Assembly (NCBI RefSeq): GCF_002197645.1
Contig: NZ_CP021874.1
Span: 3,658,001 to 3,722,000, forward strand
Length of the DNA: 64,000 bases
Direction of reading: 5' to 3'
DNA from: Enterococcus wangshanyuanii
GTDB taxonomy: Bacteria > Bacillota > Bacilli > Lactobacillales > Enterococcaceae
A model generated the notes under the pieces. It searched no databases and had not been told where the DNA came from. It saw nothing but the letters and a program-made list of their open reading frames with translations. The position numbers and the translations under genes are program-made. Position 1 is the stretch's first letter. Each line of letters starts with the position of its first letter. This document shows, one piece after another, positions 1-8,719 of this stretch.

Positions 1-18
1 ATAATGGAGGGGTTTTTG

Positions 19-1236
19 ATGGAAGCAGGAAATATTGCGTTTATTTTGATTTGTTCGGGTATGGTATTTTTGATGACACCTGCATTGGCTTTTTTTTACG
101 GAGGTTTGGAACGGCGGAAAAATATTTTAAATACCATGATGATGGTCATCTGTGTAATGGGTTTAGCCTCAGTATTATGGGTGATGATCGGCTATTCTTT
201 ATCTTTTAGCGGCTCAAATGAGTTTATCGGGAATTTAGACAAGCTATTTTTTAATCATGTATCGTTGACTGAAGGGGAAAAAATTCCAGAAGCGTTGTTC
301 GCTGGCTTTCAGATGATGTTTGCATTGATTACAACGGCGATCATTACAGGAGCTGTGGTTGGCCGAATGCGCTTTTCCGCGATCTTTTTATTTATCGGGA
401 TTTGGTCGCTGGTTGTTTATTATCCGATGGCTCATATGGTGTGGGGCGGCGGTTTTTTAGATAAAATTGGTTCGATCGATTTTGCTGGCGGAAATGTTGT
501 GCATATCAGTTCTGGCATTTCCGGTTTAGTTTTAGCTATGGTTTTAGGGCAACGCCGTGAATATCATCAAACAGAATACCGGCCGCATAATATTCCGTTT
601 GTCGTCTTGGGAGCAGGTCTGCTCTGGTTTGGCTGGTTTGGTTTTAATGCAGGCTCGGCGTTAGCTGCTGACAGCTTAGCGATCCATGCGATGTTGACGA
701 CCAATACGGCGGCTGCGAGCGGCATGTTATCATGGATGCTTTTAGAGAAATGGAAAATTGGTAAACCCACAGTTGTAGGTGCTTGTACGGGAGCTGTTGT
801 AGGATTAGTTGCGATCACGCCTGGAGCCGGTTTTGTATCTCTTTGGAGTTCTTTTATCCTGGGAGCGTTAGTCAGTCCATTTTGTTATTTCTTCATTTCA
901 TTTGTCAAACATAAAATTGGGTACGATGATGCCTTAGATGCGTTTGGCTGTCATGGTGTTGGCGGTGTATTTGGCGGGATCATGACAGGTATTTTTGCTG
1001 ATCCAGCAATTGGTGGAAAAACAGGCTTATTGTATGGCGGAACAGAATTATTTCTCGCGCAAGTTGCCAGTATTGTTTTTACATTGATTTTTGCAGGAGC
1101 AGCCAGCTTCTTGATCATCAAGGGAATCCAGCTGTTCATGCCGATCCGTGTTTCAGCAAGTGAAGAAGCATTAGGATTAGACCGGATCGAGCATGATGAA
1201 ACTGCCTATCCGACCTTTATGGGACTAGATTCGTAG
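19..1236 (+). CDS. amt: Ammonium transporter (Amt/MEP/Rh family)
   Basis: This is a polytopic membrane channel that takes up ammonium. About eleven hydrophobic segments are visible. The family's twin pore histidines sit in YYPMAHMVWGGG and DAFGCHGVGG, and the length of about 405 residues is normal. An upstream in-frame ATG at position 4 overlaps the GGAGG at 6-10, so the ATG at 19, eight bases after that motif, is the likelier start. The gene is followed 10 bases later by a P-II gene, the usual pairing, in which P-II protein plugs the transporter when nitrogen is plentiful. The promoter lies outside the window. Confidence 0.95.
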   Translation: MEAGNIAFILICSGMVFLMTPALAFFYGGLERRKNILNTMMMVICVMGLASVLWVMIGYSLSFSGSNEFIGNLDKLFFNHVSLTEGEKIPEALFAGFQMMFALITTAIITGAVVGRMRFSAIFLFIGIWSLVVYYPMAHMVWGGGFLDKIGSIDFAGGNVVHISSGISGLVLAMVLGQRREYHQTEYRPHNIPFVVLGAGLLWFGWFGFNAGSALAADSLAIHAMLTTNTAAASGMLSWMLLEKWKIGKPTVVGACTGAVVGLVAITPGAGFVSLWSSFILGALVSPFCYFFISFVKHKIGYDDALDAFGCHGVGGVFGGIMTGIFADPAIGGKTGLLYGGTELFLAQVASIVFTLIFAGAASFLIIKGIQLFMPIRVSASEEALGLDRIEHDETAYPTFMGLDS

Positions 1237-1246
1237 GAGGAAAACA

Positions 1247-1588
1247 ATGAAAAAAGTAGAAGCTATCATTCAGCAAGAAAAGTTAGAAGAATTGAAACTC
1301 GCTTTAGATCAAAAATTGGATACAACAGGAATGACTGTCACACAAGTATTGGGATGTGGTAATCAAAAAGGATTAAAAGAGTATGTCCGAGGACAAGAGA
1401 TCATCACAACACTTTTACCTAAAGTAGTTGTTAGTTTTGTTGTCTTTGATGAAAAAGTAGAGGACATCATCCAGTTGATTTTGAGTATTTGTCAAACTGG
1501 AGAAGTTGGAGATGGAAAAATTTTTGTCTCTCCAATAGAAGAAGCGATTCGAATCAGAACAGGTGAACGAGGAAAAGAAGCAATATAG
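1247..1588 (+). CDS. glnK: P-II family nitrogen regulator (GlnK-like)
   Basis: The protein has 113 residues, the usual P-II length, with the N-terminal MKKVEAII strand, the T-loop (about residues 38-56) and the C-terminal signature GDGKIFV followed by IRIRTGERG. It should form a trimer that binds ATP/ADP and 2-oxoglutarate and gates the adjacent Amt channel. The T-loop residue matching Tyr51 of E. coli GlnB is Ile52 here, so uridylylation at that place is impossible. Several Firmicutes P-II proteins also lack this Tyr. An AGGAGG lies just before the ATG. It is co-transcribed with amt and followed by a strong terminator. Confidence 0.93.
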   Translation: MKKVEAIIQQEKLEELKLALDQKLDTTGMTVTQVLGCGNQKGLKEYVRGQEIITTLLPKVVVSFVVFDEKVEDIIQLILSICQTGEVGDGKIFVSPIEEAIRIRTGERGKEAI

Positions 1589-1589
1589 A

Positions 1590-1634
1590 TTAAAAAGACA
1601 GGGCATTCTGAAAAGGATGCTCTGTCTTTTTAAC
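1590..1634 (+). terminator. Intrinsic terminator after amt-glnK
   Basis: An inverted repeat, AAAAAGACAGGGCAT paired with ATGCTCTGTCTTTTT, ends in a T-run two bases after the glnK stop. Confidence 0.9.
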
Positions 1635-1659
1635 CAACTATTTATGAAATCAATTTTGG

Positions 1660-1688
1660 TTGTAAATGAACAGACGTTCGTATATAAT
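1660..1688 (+). promoter_or_regulatory. Sigma-A type promoter for the HD-domain gene
   Basis: TTGTAA at 1660-1665 and TATAAT at 1683-1688 are separated by 17 bases, about 37 bases ahead of the next start codon. Confidence 0.7.
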
Positions 1689-1724
1689 GAAGACATAAAT
1701 GAAAATGGAGACAGGGGTTAATTC

Positions 1725-2702
1725 ATGATAATCGGAGATGCTTTATATGGACATTTTGAAATAGAAGAAGTACTGGAACAGCTGATTTTATCCGATGAGG
1801 TTCAGCGATTAAAAGATGTACATATGGCTGGTCCAGCCTATTTACAAAATCCAGCATGGGATGAAACACGTTACGAACATTCTCTTGGCGTGATGCTATT
1901 GATCAGAAAGCTGGGAGGTACGTTGGAAGAACAAATAGCCGGCTTGCTTCACGATATTTCCCATACGGCATTTTCTCACGTGATCGACCTAGCATTGGAA
2001 AATGAAGCAGATGATTACCATGAAAAAATCAAAGCTGATCTGATTGAACATTCTGCCATCCCCAAGCTGCTTTCTACCTATGGATATGACTATGAACAGC
2101 TGTTATTTGATGATCAGAAATGGACTTTATTAGAACAAGAAGCACCATTATTATGTTGTGATCGGCTTGATTATACGTTGAGAGAGGTCCATCGTTATTT
2201 TGAGGTTCCTCTTTATGAAATACAATCGTTTATCGAAGACATTCAAATTATCGAAGGAAAGATCGCACTGAAATCCGTTGACTGGGCGGTTTGGTTTATC
2301 GACCAGTATCGTAAGGTTGTTATTGACTTTTTCTATGACCCTCGAAATATCTGCAGCTATGAATGGATGGCTCAAATCATTCGTCAAGGTTTAGCCGATC
2401 AGGCGTTGACAATGGCAGATTTGATGGTGACAGATACAGCGTTCATCGAAAAAATCAAGTTGATAAATTCCGAAAGTATACAGATATTGCTGTCCCGGCT
2501 TGAAGCTCCAGTTTCGTGTGTTGTTTGTACAAGTGAAGAGAACTACGACATTTATCAAAAAAAGAAAACACGTATCGTAGACCCGGTTCTGATAATAGAC
2601 GGGCAGTTGCTTCCAGTCTCGACCGTATCGGATGAAGCGAAAGTAAAAGTGGCTAAGCTGCGTTCTGACAGCGAACGTGGAATCTATCTTAAGTTTATTT
2701 GA
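1725..2702 (+). CDS. HD-domain phosphohydrolase
   Basis: A 325-residue cytosolic protein of the HD superfamily. Metal ligands are visible as YEHS (His52), LLHDISH (His76-Asp77) with His80 and His85, and a later CDRLDY aspartate near residue 147. These fit a metal-dependent phosphohydrolase related to dNTP triphosphohydrolases, but it is shorter than the roughly 450-residue enterococcal dNTPase type, so the substrate is unknown. It has its own promoter and stands between the nitrogen genes and dinB. No terminator separates it from dinB 40 bases downstream, so read-through is likely. Confidence 0.8.
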   Translation: MIIGDALYGHFEIEEVLEQLILSDEVQRLKDVHMAGPAYLQNPAWDETRYEHSLGVMLLIRKLGGTLEEQIAGLLHDISHTAFSHVIDLALENEADDYHEKIKADLIEHSAIPKLLSTYGYDYEQLLFDDQKWTLLEQEAPLLCCDRLDYTLREVHRYFEVPLYEIQSFIEDIQIIEGKIALKSVDWAVWFIDQYRKVVIDFFYDPRNICSYEWMAQIIRQGLADQALTMADLMVTDTAFIEKIKLINSESIQILLSRLEAPVSCVVCTSEENYDIYQKKKTRIVDPVLIIDGQLLPVSTVSDEAKVKVAKLRSDSERGIYLKFI

Positions 2703-2742
2703 CGACTGTTGAAATGAGTTTGATCTAAGGAGGACAAAGACG

Positions 2743-3867
2743 ATGATCAGTGAATTACGCTTTCCTTTACGTAAGGATACGTCACGTAAAATTATTCACA
2801 TCGATATGGACGCTTTTTTTGCTTCTGTTGAAGAACGCGATCATCCTGAGCTAGTCGGTCATCCGTTGGTGATTGCCCGTCATCCTAGTGACACTGGTGG
2901 CAAAGGTGTAGTGACAACTGCTAATTATGAAGCGCGAAAATTTGGGATTCATTCAGCAATGAGTGCCCAAAAGGCCTTTGAACTATGTCCGCAGGCGATT
3001 TTTAAAGCGGGGAATCATCAAAAATATTCAGAAATTTCTCAGCAGATTCGAGCAATTTTTCGTAGATATACTGATGTGATCGAACCAGTTTCGATCGATG
3101 AGGCCTATCTGGATGTAACGGTGAATAAAATCAACAGCAAATCAGCTATTAAAATTGCTAAGATGATTCAATTTGATATTTGGAACGAGCTGCATTTAAC
3201 TTGTTCTGCCGGAGTCAGCTACAATAAATTTCTAGCAAAATTAGCTTCTGATTTTCAAAAGCCCAAAGGTCTCACTGTTGTTCTGCCGGACGATGCGGAA
3301 ACATTTCTAAAGGCGTTACCGATTGAAAAATTTCACGGTGTCGGGAAAAAAACTGTACCGAAAATGCATGAACTAGGTATTTTTACCGGGGCTGATCTAT
3401 ATGAAAAAGATGAGATGGAACTGATCAGTAAGTTTGGGAAAATGGGTTATTCTCTTTATCGAAAGGTTCGCGGCATCCATGATTCACCTGTCAATGTCAC
3501 TAGAGATCGTAAGTCGGTCGGGAAAGAGCATACTTACGGTACTCCGCTGACCACCCAAGCCCAGGTTACAGCTCAGCTAAGACAATTGGCGGAACGAGTA
3601 GAGGCTTCATTGGAGCATGTTCAAAAGCATGGAAAAACAGTCGTTTTAAAAGTTCGATATTCTGATTATACGACAGTCACAAGACGCCAAACTTTGCCGG
3701 AGTATATCTCAACGAAAGAAGAGCTGTTTTACCAAGCCAATTTAATTTGGGAAGAAATCCTCGGACTGGAGCAAGGAATCCGATTATTAGGAATAACGCT
3801 GACTAATCTTGATCCCATGGCGTATGAAAATATTGTGCTGCCTTTATGGGAAAAGAAAGAAGAATAG
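2743..3867 (+). CDS. dinB: DNA polymerase IV (Y family)
   Basis: An error-prone translesion polymerase. The Y-family signatures are clear: IIHIDMDAFFASVEE at the N terminus (catalytic Asp21 and Asp23), PVSIDEAYLDV near residue 115 with the other two acidic ligands, and the thumb motif KFHGVGKKT. The C terminus ends in a NIVLPLWE stretch that resembles a beta-clamp binding peptide. The length of 374 residues is typical. The ATG at 2743 is preceded by AAGGAGGA. No LexA-type operator was recognised nearby. Confidence 0.95.
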   Translation: MISELRFPLRKDTSRKIIHIDMDAFFASVEERDHPELVGHPLVIARHPSDTGGKGVVTTANYEARKFGIHSAMSAQKAFELCPQAIFKAGNHQKYSEISQQIRAIFRRYTDVIEPVSIDEAYLDVTVNKINSKSAIKIAKMIQFDIWNELHLTCSAGVSYNKFLAKLASDFQKPKGLTVVLPDDAETFLKALPIEKFHGVGKKTVPKMHELGIFTGADLYEKDEMELISKFGKMGYSLYRKVRGIHDSPVNVTRDRKSVGKEHTYGTPLTTQAQVTAQLRQLAERVEASLEHVQKHGKTVVLKVRYSDYTTVTRRQTLPEYISTKEELFYQANLIWEEILGLEQGIRLLGITLTNLDPMAYENIVLPLWEKKEE

Positions 3868-3897
3868 AGCGAAGCTTTCGTTTTACTCTTCTTTTTA

Positions 3898-3906
3898 TGC
3901 TACACT
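3898..3906 (+). promoter_or_regulatory. Extended -10 element for the photolyase gene
   Basis: TGC followed directly by TACACT makes an extended -10 about 25 bases before the photolyase ATG. No convincing -35 is seen. Confidence 0.45.
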
Positions 3907-3930
3907 CGAGAATAAAGGTAGGGGAAATAG

Positions 3931-5340
3931 ATGAGTAAAATGATCATGTGGTTTAGAAAAGATCTTCGATTAGATGACAATACAGCTTTTAGTGAGATGC
4001 TGGAGCAAGCGGCTGTGGATGATGAACTTATTTGTATATTCCAATTGAATCCAACTCAGTTTATCCAAAATAGTTATAATCATGATACATTCTTCTATAG
4101 TGTAAAAATATTCTATGAACAGCTTAAAGCAAGGGGGATTCCGCTCCATTTTTCATATGGTGATCCAGAAGAAAATTTTTCAGAATTGAAGAATAGCTTT
4201 CAAGAATGGGATAGCATTTATTTTAATAAAGATGAACGAGGTTATGGTAGGAAAAGAGATCAAAAAATAACTGCTTTTTTTAAAAAGAAAAAGATCAATG
4301 TTCATGCTTACCAAGACAGCCATTTACATGGTGTTGATGAAATCAAGAAGCCCAACGGTGAAAACTATAAAGTCTTTACACCTTATTATCGAAACTGGCA
4401 AAATCAACCTAAAAAAGCCTATGAAAGGTTATCGACGATCGATCGGGCGTTTTCAAAAGCAGCCCATTCCTTATTTTTTGAAGGTGAAAGTAGATTTAAT
4501 GAAATAGTAGAAAAAATAGATTTACCATTTACTTATGATTGTGGTGAAATAGAAGCTGAAAAGGTCTTAAAAACATTTATAAAAGATGAATTGCACGCGT
4601 ATCACAAAAATAGAGATTATCCATTTAAAGATCAGACGAGTAAGCTTTCACGATTTTTAAGAACTGGTGAAATATCTATCCGAAAAGTTTGGCAGGCTGT
4701 TATTGCTGAGCCGGAATCAGATGGGCGCCAAGCCTTTATTTCGGAACTTTGCTGGAGAGATTTTTATAATATGGTTTATTTTGAACATCCCGATCAAAAG
4801 AACCAAGAAATCAAAGAACAGTATCGCCAGCTCCAATGGCAATACAATAAGCAGCTATTTGAGAGTTGGCGAAAAGGTGAAACAGGTTACCCCATCGTAG
4901 ATGCAGCTATGCGTCAATTGAATCAAACTGGCTGGATGCACAATCGTTTGAGGATGATCGTAGCGTCATTTTTAACGAAAGATTTATTGATCGATTGGCG
5001 TTTAGGCGAACAATATTTCCAAAAACAATTGATCGATTATGATGCAGCAAGCAACATCGGAGGTTGGCAATGGGCTGCTTCGACAGGGACGGATGCTGTT
5101 CCATATTTCAGAATTTTCAATCCAACGACTCAGAGTGAAAAATTTGATGCTAAAGGTGATTTCATTCGTCAGTATCTTCCTGAATTAAGTAAAGTTCCGA
5201 ATAAGTTTATTCATGAACCAAGTAAAATGCCAAAAGAAGTACAAGAATCACTCAATATTTTTATTGGGAAAGACTACCCAAAACCGATTGTCGATCATAG
5301 CAAAATGAGAGCAGAGATTCTAACGTTTTTTAAAGAATAA
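3931..5340 (+). CDS. phrB: Deoxyribodipyrimidine photolyase
   Basis: Light-driven repair enzyme for cyclobutane pyrimidine dimers. Its 469 residues begin with the antenna domain signature MWFRKDLRLDDNTAF. The FAD-binding domain shows GYPIVDAAMRQL, GWMHNRLRMIVASF and the NIGGWQWAASTGTDA stretch that contacts FAD and the dimer. These match class I CPD photolyases rather than cryptochromes, though the two are hard to separate by eye. The ATG at 3931 follows TAGGGGAA. It sits next to dinB, so two DNA-damage genes are adjacent. Confidence 0.93.
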   Translation: MSKMIMWFRKDLRLDDNTAFSEMLEQAAVDDELICIFQLNPTQFIQNSYNHDTFFYSVKIFYEQLKARGIPLHFSYGDPEENFSELKNSFQEWDSIYFNKDERGYGRKRDQKITAFFKKKKINVHAYQDSHLHGVDEIKKPNGENYKVFTPYYRNWQNQPKKAYERLSTIDRAFSKAAHSLFFEGESRFNEIVEKIDLPFTYDCGEIEAEKVLKTFIKDELHAYHKNRDYPFKDQTSKLSRFLRTGEISIRKVWQAVIAEPESDGRQAFISELCWRDFYNMVYFEHPDQKNQEIKEQYRQLQWQYNKQLFESWRKGETGYPIVDAAMRQLNQTGWMHNRLRMIVASFLTKDLLIDWRLGEQYFQKQLIDYDAASNIGGWQWAASTGTDAVPYFRIFNPTTQSEKFDAKGDFIRQYLPELSKVPNKFIHEPSKMPKEVQESLNIFIGKDYPKPIVDHSKMRAEILTFFKE

Positions 5341-5344
5341 ACAA

Positions 5345-5390
5345 AAGAGCCCAGAACAAAACGAAAAATCGGTTTTGTTTCGGGCTCTAA
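5345..5390. terminator. Bidirectional terminator between phrB and nrdG
   Basis: AGAGCCC and AACAAAAC pair with GTTTTGTT and GGGCTCT. On the minus strand the stem is followed by TTTTGTTT, so it can end both phrB and nrdDG transcripts. A second weak inverted repeat (AAAAGCAA/TTGCTTTT) lies at 5411-5441. Confidence 0.8.
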
Positions 5391-5474
5391 TTCAGAATAA
5401 ATAGCGGGACAAAAGCAACTACCTCGAAAATAATTGCTTTTATTTCAGTCTATTTTGTTTAGAGCAAGGATGAA

Positions 5475-6077
5475 TCAGATCAATTCAGACTTTTTGATTT
5501 GCTCATATGCTTGTTCTCCATCATGGCATTTATCCCATATGACAGCTTGACCGCAAGCGAATGATTTTTTCACATCGATGATCCGCTGATTGCTGCTTCC
5601 TCTGAATTGTAGGTTCAAATTCTTTTTAGCCAGTTCAAAGCGTCCATCCACTAAAATATCGATTTTATTCAACAATTCTAGCTTATCAGAAGACTCCAAC
5701 AGCAATTCTTCAAAAGTATAACCAGACCAGGACCAAATATCTTTTGTTGAACCAAATTCTTGATGAACACGGTCAACGACACTCAAACAAACCTGTGTAT
5801 TTAAAAAAGGCTCCCCACCCAACAAAGTCAACCCCTGCACGTAATCATGGGAGAGATCTTCAATAATTTTATCCTCTAACTCTTTTGTAAAAGGCTTCCC
5901 GTACCGGAAATTTTGCACCGCTTGATTAAAGCATCCTTCACAAGCGAATAAACAGCCACTGACGTATAAGCTATTTCGAACACCTTCACCATCAACAAAG
6001 TTGAATGCCTTGTAATCAGCAATATAGTTTTGGCTAAGCTCATCTGCCAGCCACTCTTGAGGTTTAGGATTTCTCAT
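5475..6077 (-). CDS. nrdG: Anaerobic ribonucleotide reductase activating protein
   Basis: A radical-SAM activase that places the glycyl radical on NrdD. The CX3CX2C motif for the 4Fe-4S cluster reads CLFACEGC (Cys42, Cys46 and Cys49 from the chosen start), followed by the TLLGGEPF region that binds SAM. The frame is open 17 codons further upstream, but GAAGGAAC lies correctly before the ATG at 6077, giving 200 residues, which is also closer to the family length. It is the second gene of the nrdD-nrdG operon. Confidence 0.94.
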   Translation of the reverse strand: MRNPKPQEWLADELSQNYIADYKAFNFVDGEGVRNSLYVSGCLFACEGCFNQAVQNFRYGKPFTKELEDKIIEDLSHDYVQGLTLLGGEPFLNTQVCLSVVDRVHQEFGSTKDIWSWSGYTFEELLLESSDKLELLNKIDILVDGRFELAKKNLNLQFRGSSNQRIIDVKKSFACGQAVIWDKCHDGEQAYEQIKKSELI

Positions 6078-6165
6078 TATAGTTCCTTCTTTCAAATAAA
6101 AATGAAAAACATTTCTATAGTCGTTCATCTAAACGACTAGTATGAATAAAAAATACAATAAACAA

Positions 6166-6207
6166 CTAAACAACTGAAAAAATGAAACTATTCTTCCAGT
6201 TGTTTAG
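6166..6207 (-). terminator. Attenuating hairpin between nrdD and nrdG
   Basis: An 11-bp inverted repeat, CTAAACAACTG and CAGTTGTTTAG, is followed on the minus strand by a T-rich stretch. It may lower nrdG expression relative to nrdD or act as an mRNA-processing or stability element. Confidence 0.55.
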
Positions 6208-6216
6208 CTGAACGGT

Positions 6217-8409
6217 TTATTTCATATGCTTCACTCGTGAAGAGATTTCTTTATGGCGACCATGCACCATCGGTCTTGCTTGGGGGTTTCCTAAATAACC
6301 GCAAGTCCGTTTTACAACATCACAAGATTTTGGATCATGATTGCCGCATTGAGGACATTCAAAGCCACGTTCAGTTGGGTTGAAATCACCTTCAAATCCA
6401 CATTCGTAGCAATGATCGATCGGTGTGTTTGTGCCAAGGTAACCAACGCGGTCATAAGCATAATCCCAAACTGATTCTAGAGCCTTAGGGTTTTGCTGTA
6501 AAACTGGATACTCACAATAATGAATGAACCCACCAGAACAATATTGTGGATAATCTTTTTCAAAATCTAATTTTTCAAACGGTGTTGGATTTTTACGAAC
6601 ATCGTAATGGAAGCTGTTTGTATAATATTCTTTGTCAGTGATATTTTCTACAACACCAAATTTTTCAGTATCTAAACGGCAGAAGCGGTCTGTTAAGCTT
6701 TCGCTAGGTGTTGAGTAAACACTGAAGTGATAACCATAATCATTGCCCCATTGATCGGCATGGGCTTTTAAATCTTTTAAGATCGCAAGGGTAAAGTCTT
6801 TTGCTTCAGGATTCTTTTCCCAATCTCCGCCATAAAAGGCAGCAGCAACTTCGTATAAGCCAATATAGCCTAATGAGATTGTGGCACGCTTATTTTTAAA
6901 TAATTCATTTACTGATTCTTTTCTGGATAAACGTTTACCGAAAGCACCATACATATACAAGATCGGTGCGTTTGCAGGAATTGCTTCTTTACAGCGTTCA
7001 ACTCGATAAACCAATGCATCTTTCATCGTGCCCAAGCGTTCTTCTAAAAGTGACCAGAATTTATCTAGATTTCCATTCGCTTCCATGGCGATTCTTGGTA
7101 GATTCAATGTCACGACACCAAGATTCATCCGGCCGACATTGATTTCTTCGCCATGCTCGTCTTTCCAACCTTGTAGGAATGAGCGACAGCCCATTGGAAC
7201 TTTGAAGCTGCCAGTTAAATCTACGATTTTATCATAGCTTAAAACATCTGGGTACATCCGTTTTGTTGCGCACTCAAGTGCTAACTGTTTTACGTCATAG
7301 TTTGGATCTGTTTCATTCAAATTAACACCGCGTTTCAATGTGAAGATCAGTTTAGGAAAAATCGCTGTTCGTTTTTCACTACCTAAGCCATTGATTCTGA
7401 TTTGTAAAATCGCTTTTTGAATTTCACGTTCAAACCAGTTGACACCTAGACCAAAACCTAAAGAAGTAAAAGGGGTTTGTCCGTTTGAAGTGAACAATGT
7501 ATTGATTTCGTATTCTAAACTTTGCATCGCATCATAGATATCTTTTTTAGTTTTAGCTTTAGCAAATTCTTCTTGACGATCTGCGCCGTCGATCCATTCT
7601 TTTGCATCTGCCAAATGTTTTTCGTAGTTTAATTCTGCAAAAGGTGCAAGCAGCTCATCTACTCGGTCAGCAGAACAGCCGCCATATTGACTTGAGGCTA
7701 CATTGGCGATGATTTGAGAAATTTGAGCAGTCGCTGTTTGGATCGATTTAGGCGATTCAACCTCTGCATTCCCAATTTTAAATCCATTGTTCAACATGCC
7801 TTTAAAGTCGATCAAACAACAGTTTGTCATTGGCGTATATGGATGATAATCTAAATCATGATAGTGGATATCTCCTTTTTGGTGGGCATTTGCCACATGT
7901 GGAGGGAGCATTTTCAATCCAATCGATTTCCCAACGATACCTGCAGTTAAATCACGTTGTGTATTGAACACATCGCTGTCTTTATTTGCGTTTTCATTAA
8001 CGACCGCTTGATCCTTGTTGATCAATTTGCCGATCGTGAAATTGATATCTGTTGATTTGCTACGTTCAAAATCACGTCGTGTACGGTAATTGATGTATTC
8101 TTCTGCAAGTTCGTATTCGTTTTTAGCAAGTAAAATGTGCTCTACGATATTTTGAATTTCATAGATTTTGACATTATCTACAAATCGTTCTGCAATTTCC
8201 TGATCGATGCGCTCCACGATCTCTTGAATGCGCTCATGAGCAAGCGGGTCCAATGAACCTCGAATTTTTTGTTCAGCTTTGATCAAAGCATCATAAATCT
8301 TCTGGTCATTAAAATCAACTAGACGTCCATCTCTTTTGATGATTTTCATCGTATGCAAAGTCAAATCAGTAGCACCCACGTCATTTTTAGCTTGCTTAAT
8401 CTCTATCAT
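6217..8409 (-). CDS. nrdD: Anaerobic ribonucleoside-triphosphate reductase (class III)
   Basis: Makes dNTPs from NTPs under anaerobic conditions with a glycyl radical. An ATP-cone domain occupies about residues 20-110 (KIIKRDGRLVDFND onward). The catalytic core contains PMTNCCLIDF. The C terminus has four zinc cysteines in CYECG and CPQCG and the glycyl radical site RTCGYLGNP. At 730 residues it is full length. GAGGAG precedes the ATG at 8409. Two NrdR boxes and a good promoter lie upstream, and the activase nrdG follows on the same strand. Confidence 0.96.
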   Translation of the reverse strand: MIEIKQAKNDVGATDLTLHTMKIIKRDGRLVDFNDQKIYDALIKAEQKIRGSLDPLAHERIQEIVERIDQEIAERFVDNVKIYEIQNIVEHILLAKNEYELAEEYINYRTRRDFERSKSTDINFTIGKLINKDQAVVNENANKDSDVFNTQRDLTAGIVGKSIGLKMLPPHVANAHQKGDIHYHDLDYHPYTPMTNCCLIDFKGMLNNGFKIGNAEVESPKSIQTATAQISQIIANVASSQYGGCSADRVDELLAPFAELNYEKHLADAKEWIDGADRQEEFAKAKTKKDIYDAMQSLEYEINTLFTSNGQTPFTSLGFGLGVNWFEREIQKAILQIRINGLGSEKRTAIFPKLIFTLKRGVNLNETDPNYDVKQLALECATKRMYPDVLSYDKIVDLTGSFKVPMGCRSFLQGWKDEHGEEINVGRMNLGVVTLNLPRIAMEANGNLDKFWSLLEERLGTMKDALVYRVERCKEAIPANAPILYMYGAFGKRLSRKESVNELFKNKRATISLGYIGLYEVAAAFYGGDWEKNPEAKDFTLAILKDLKAHADQWGNDYGYHFSVYSTPSESLTDRFCRLDTEKFGVVENITDKEYYTNSFHYDVRKNPTPFEKLDFEKDYPQYCSGGFIHYCEYPVLQQNPKALESVWDYAYDRVGYLGTNTPIDHCYECGFEGDFNPTERGFECPQCGNHDPKSCDVVKRTCGYLGNPQARPMVHGRHKEISSRVKHMK

Positions 8410-8445
8410 TTATAACCCATCTCCTCATAGATTTATTCCTTTCTT

Positions 8446-8474
8446 ATCATAAAACAATTCGACGAAAGTTTCAA
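8446..8474 (-). promoter_or_regulatory. nrdDG promoter
   Basis: On the minus strand TTGAAA (8474-8469) and TATGAT (8451-8446) are 17 bases apart. The -35 element overlaps the proximal NrdR box. Confidence 0.8.
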
Positions 8475-8488
8475 CTATATATAGTGTC
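8472..8488 (-). promoter_or_regulatory. NrdR box, proximal
   Basis: The palindromic core ACTATATATAGTGT at 8474-8487 fits the NrdR consensus. It overlaps the -35 of nrdDG, so bound NrdR-dATP should block RNA polymerase. Confidence 0.85.
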
Positions 8489-8513
8489 CATTTTTTATTT
8501 TTTATCAAACGAA

Positions 8514-8530
8514 CAACTATATATAGTGTT
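8514..8530 (-). promoter_or_regulatory. NrdR box, distal
   Basis: A second identical core, ACTATATATAGTGT at 8516-8529, lies exactly 42 bases from the first, four helical turns. This puts both boxes on one face of the DNA, the usual arrangement for paired NrdR sites. Confidence 0.85.
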
Positions 8531-8680
8531 TGGTGAGAATGGAAAAAGCATGAAAACAATTGCCTAAAAGGTTTGTGGAAAGTGTCACAACTTTTTTGTC
8601 TGGAAAAATAAATACTTCTTAAACATTTTATTATCATTACTTAATTGTAAGAGGAATCGATGTTCACCAGTCCAAAAAAT

Positions 8681-8689
8681 TGGTAGAAT
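8681..8689 (+). promoter_or_regulatory. Extended -10 of the BceAB-like transporter operon
   Basis: TGG followed by TAGAAT, about 30 bases before the start codon. The -35 is poor, so regulated or weak expression is possible. Confidence 0.45.
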
Positions 8690-8719
8690 AAGGACAATGA
8701 ATAAACTGGAGCGAATCAG

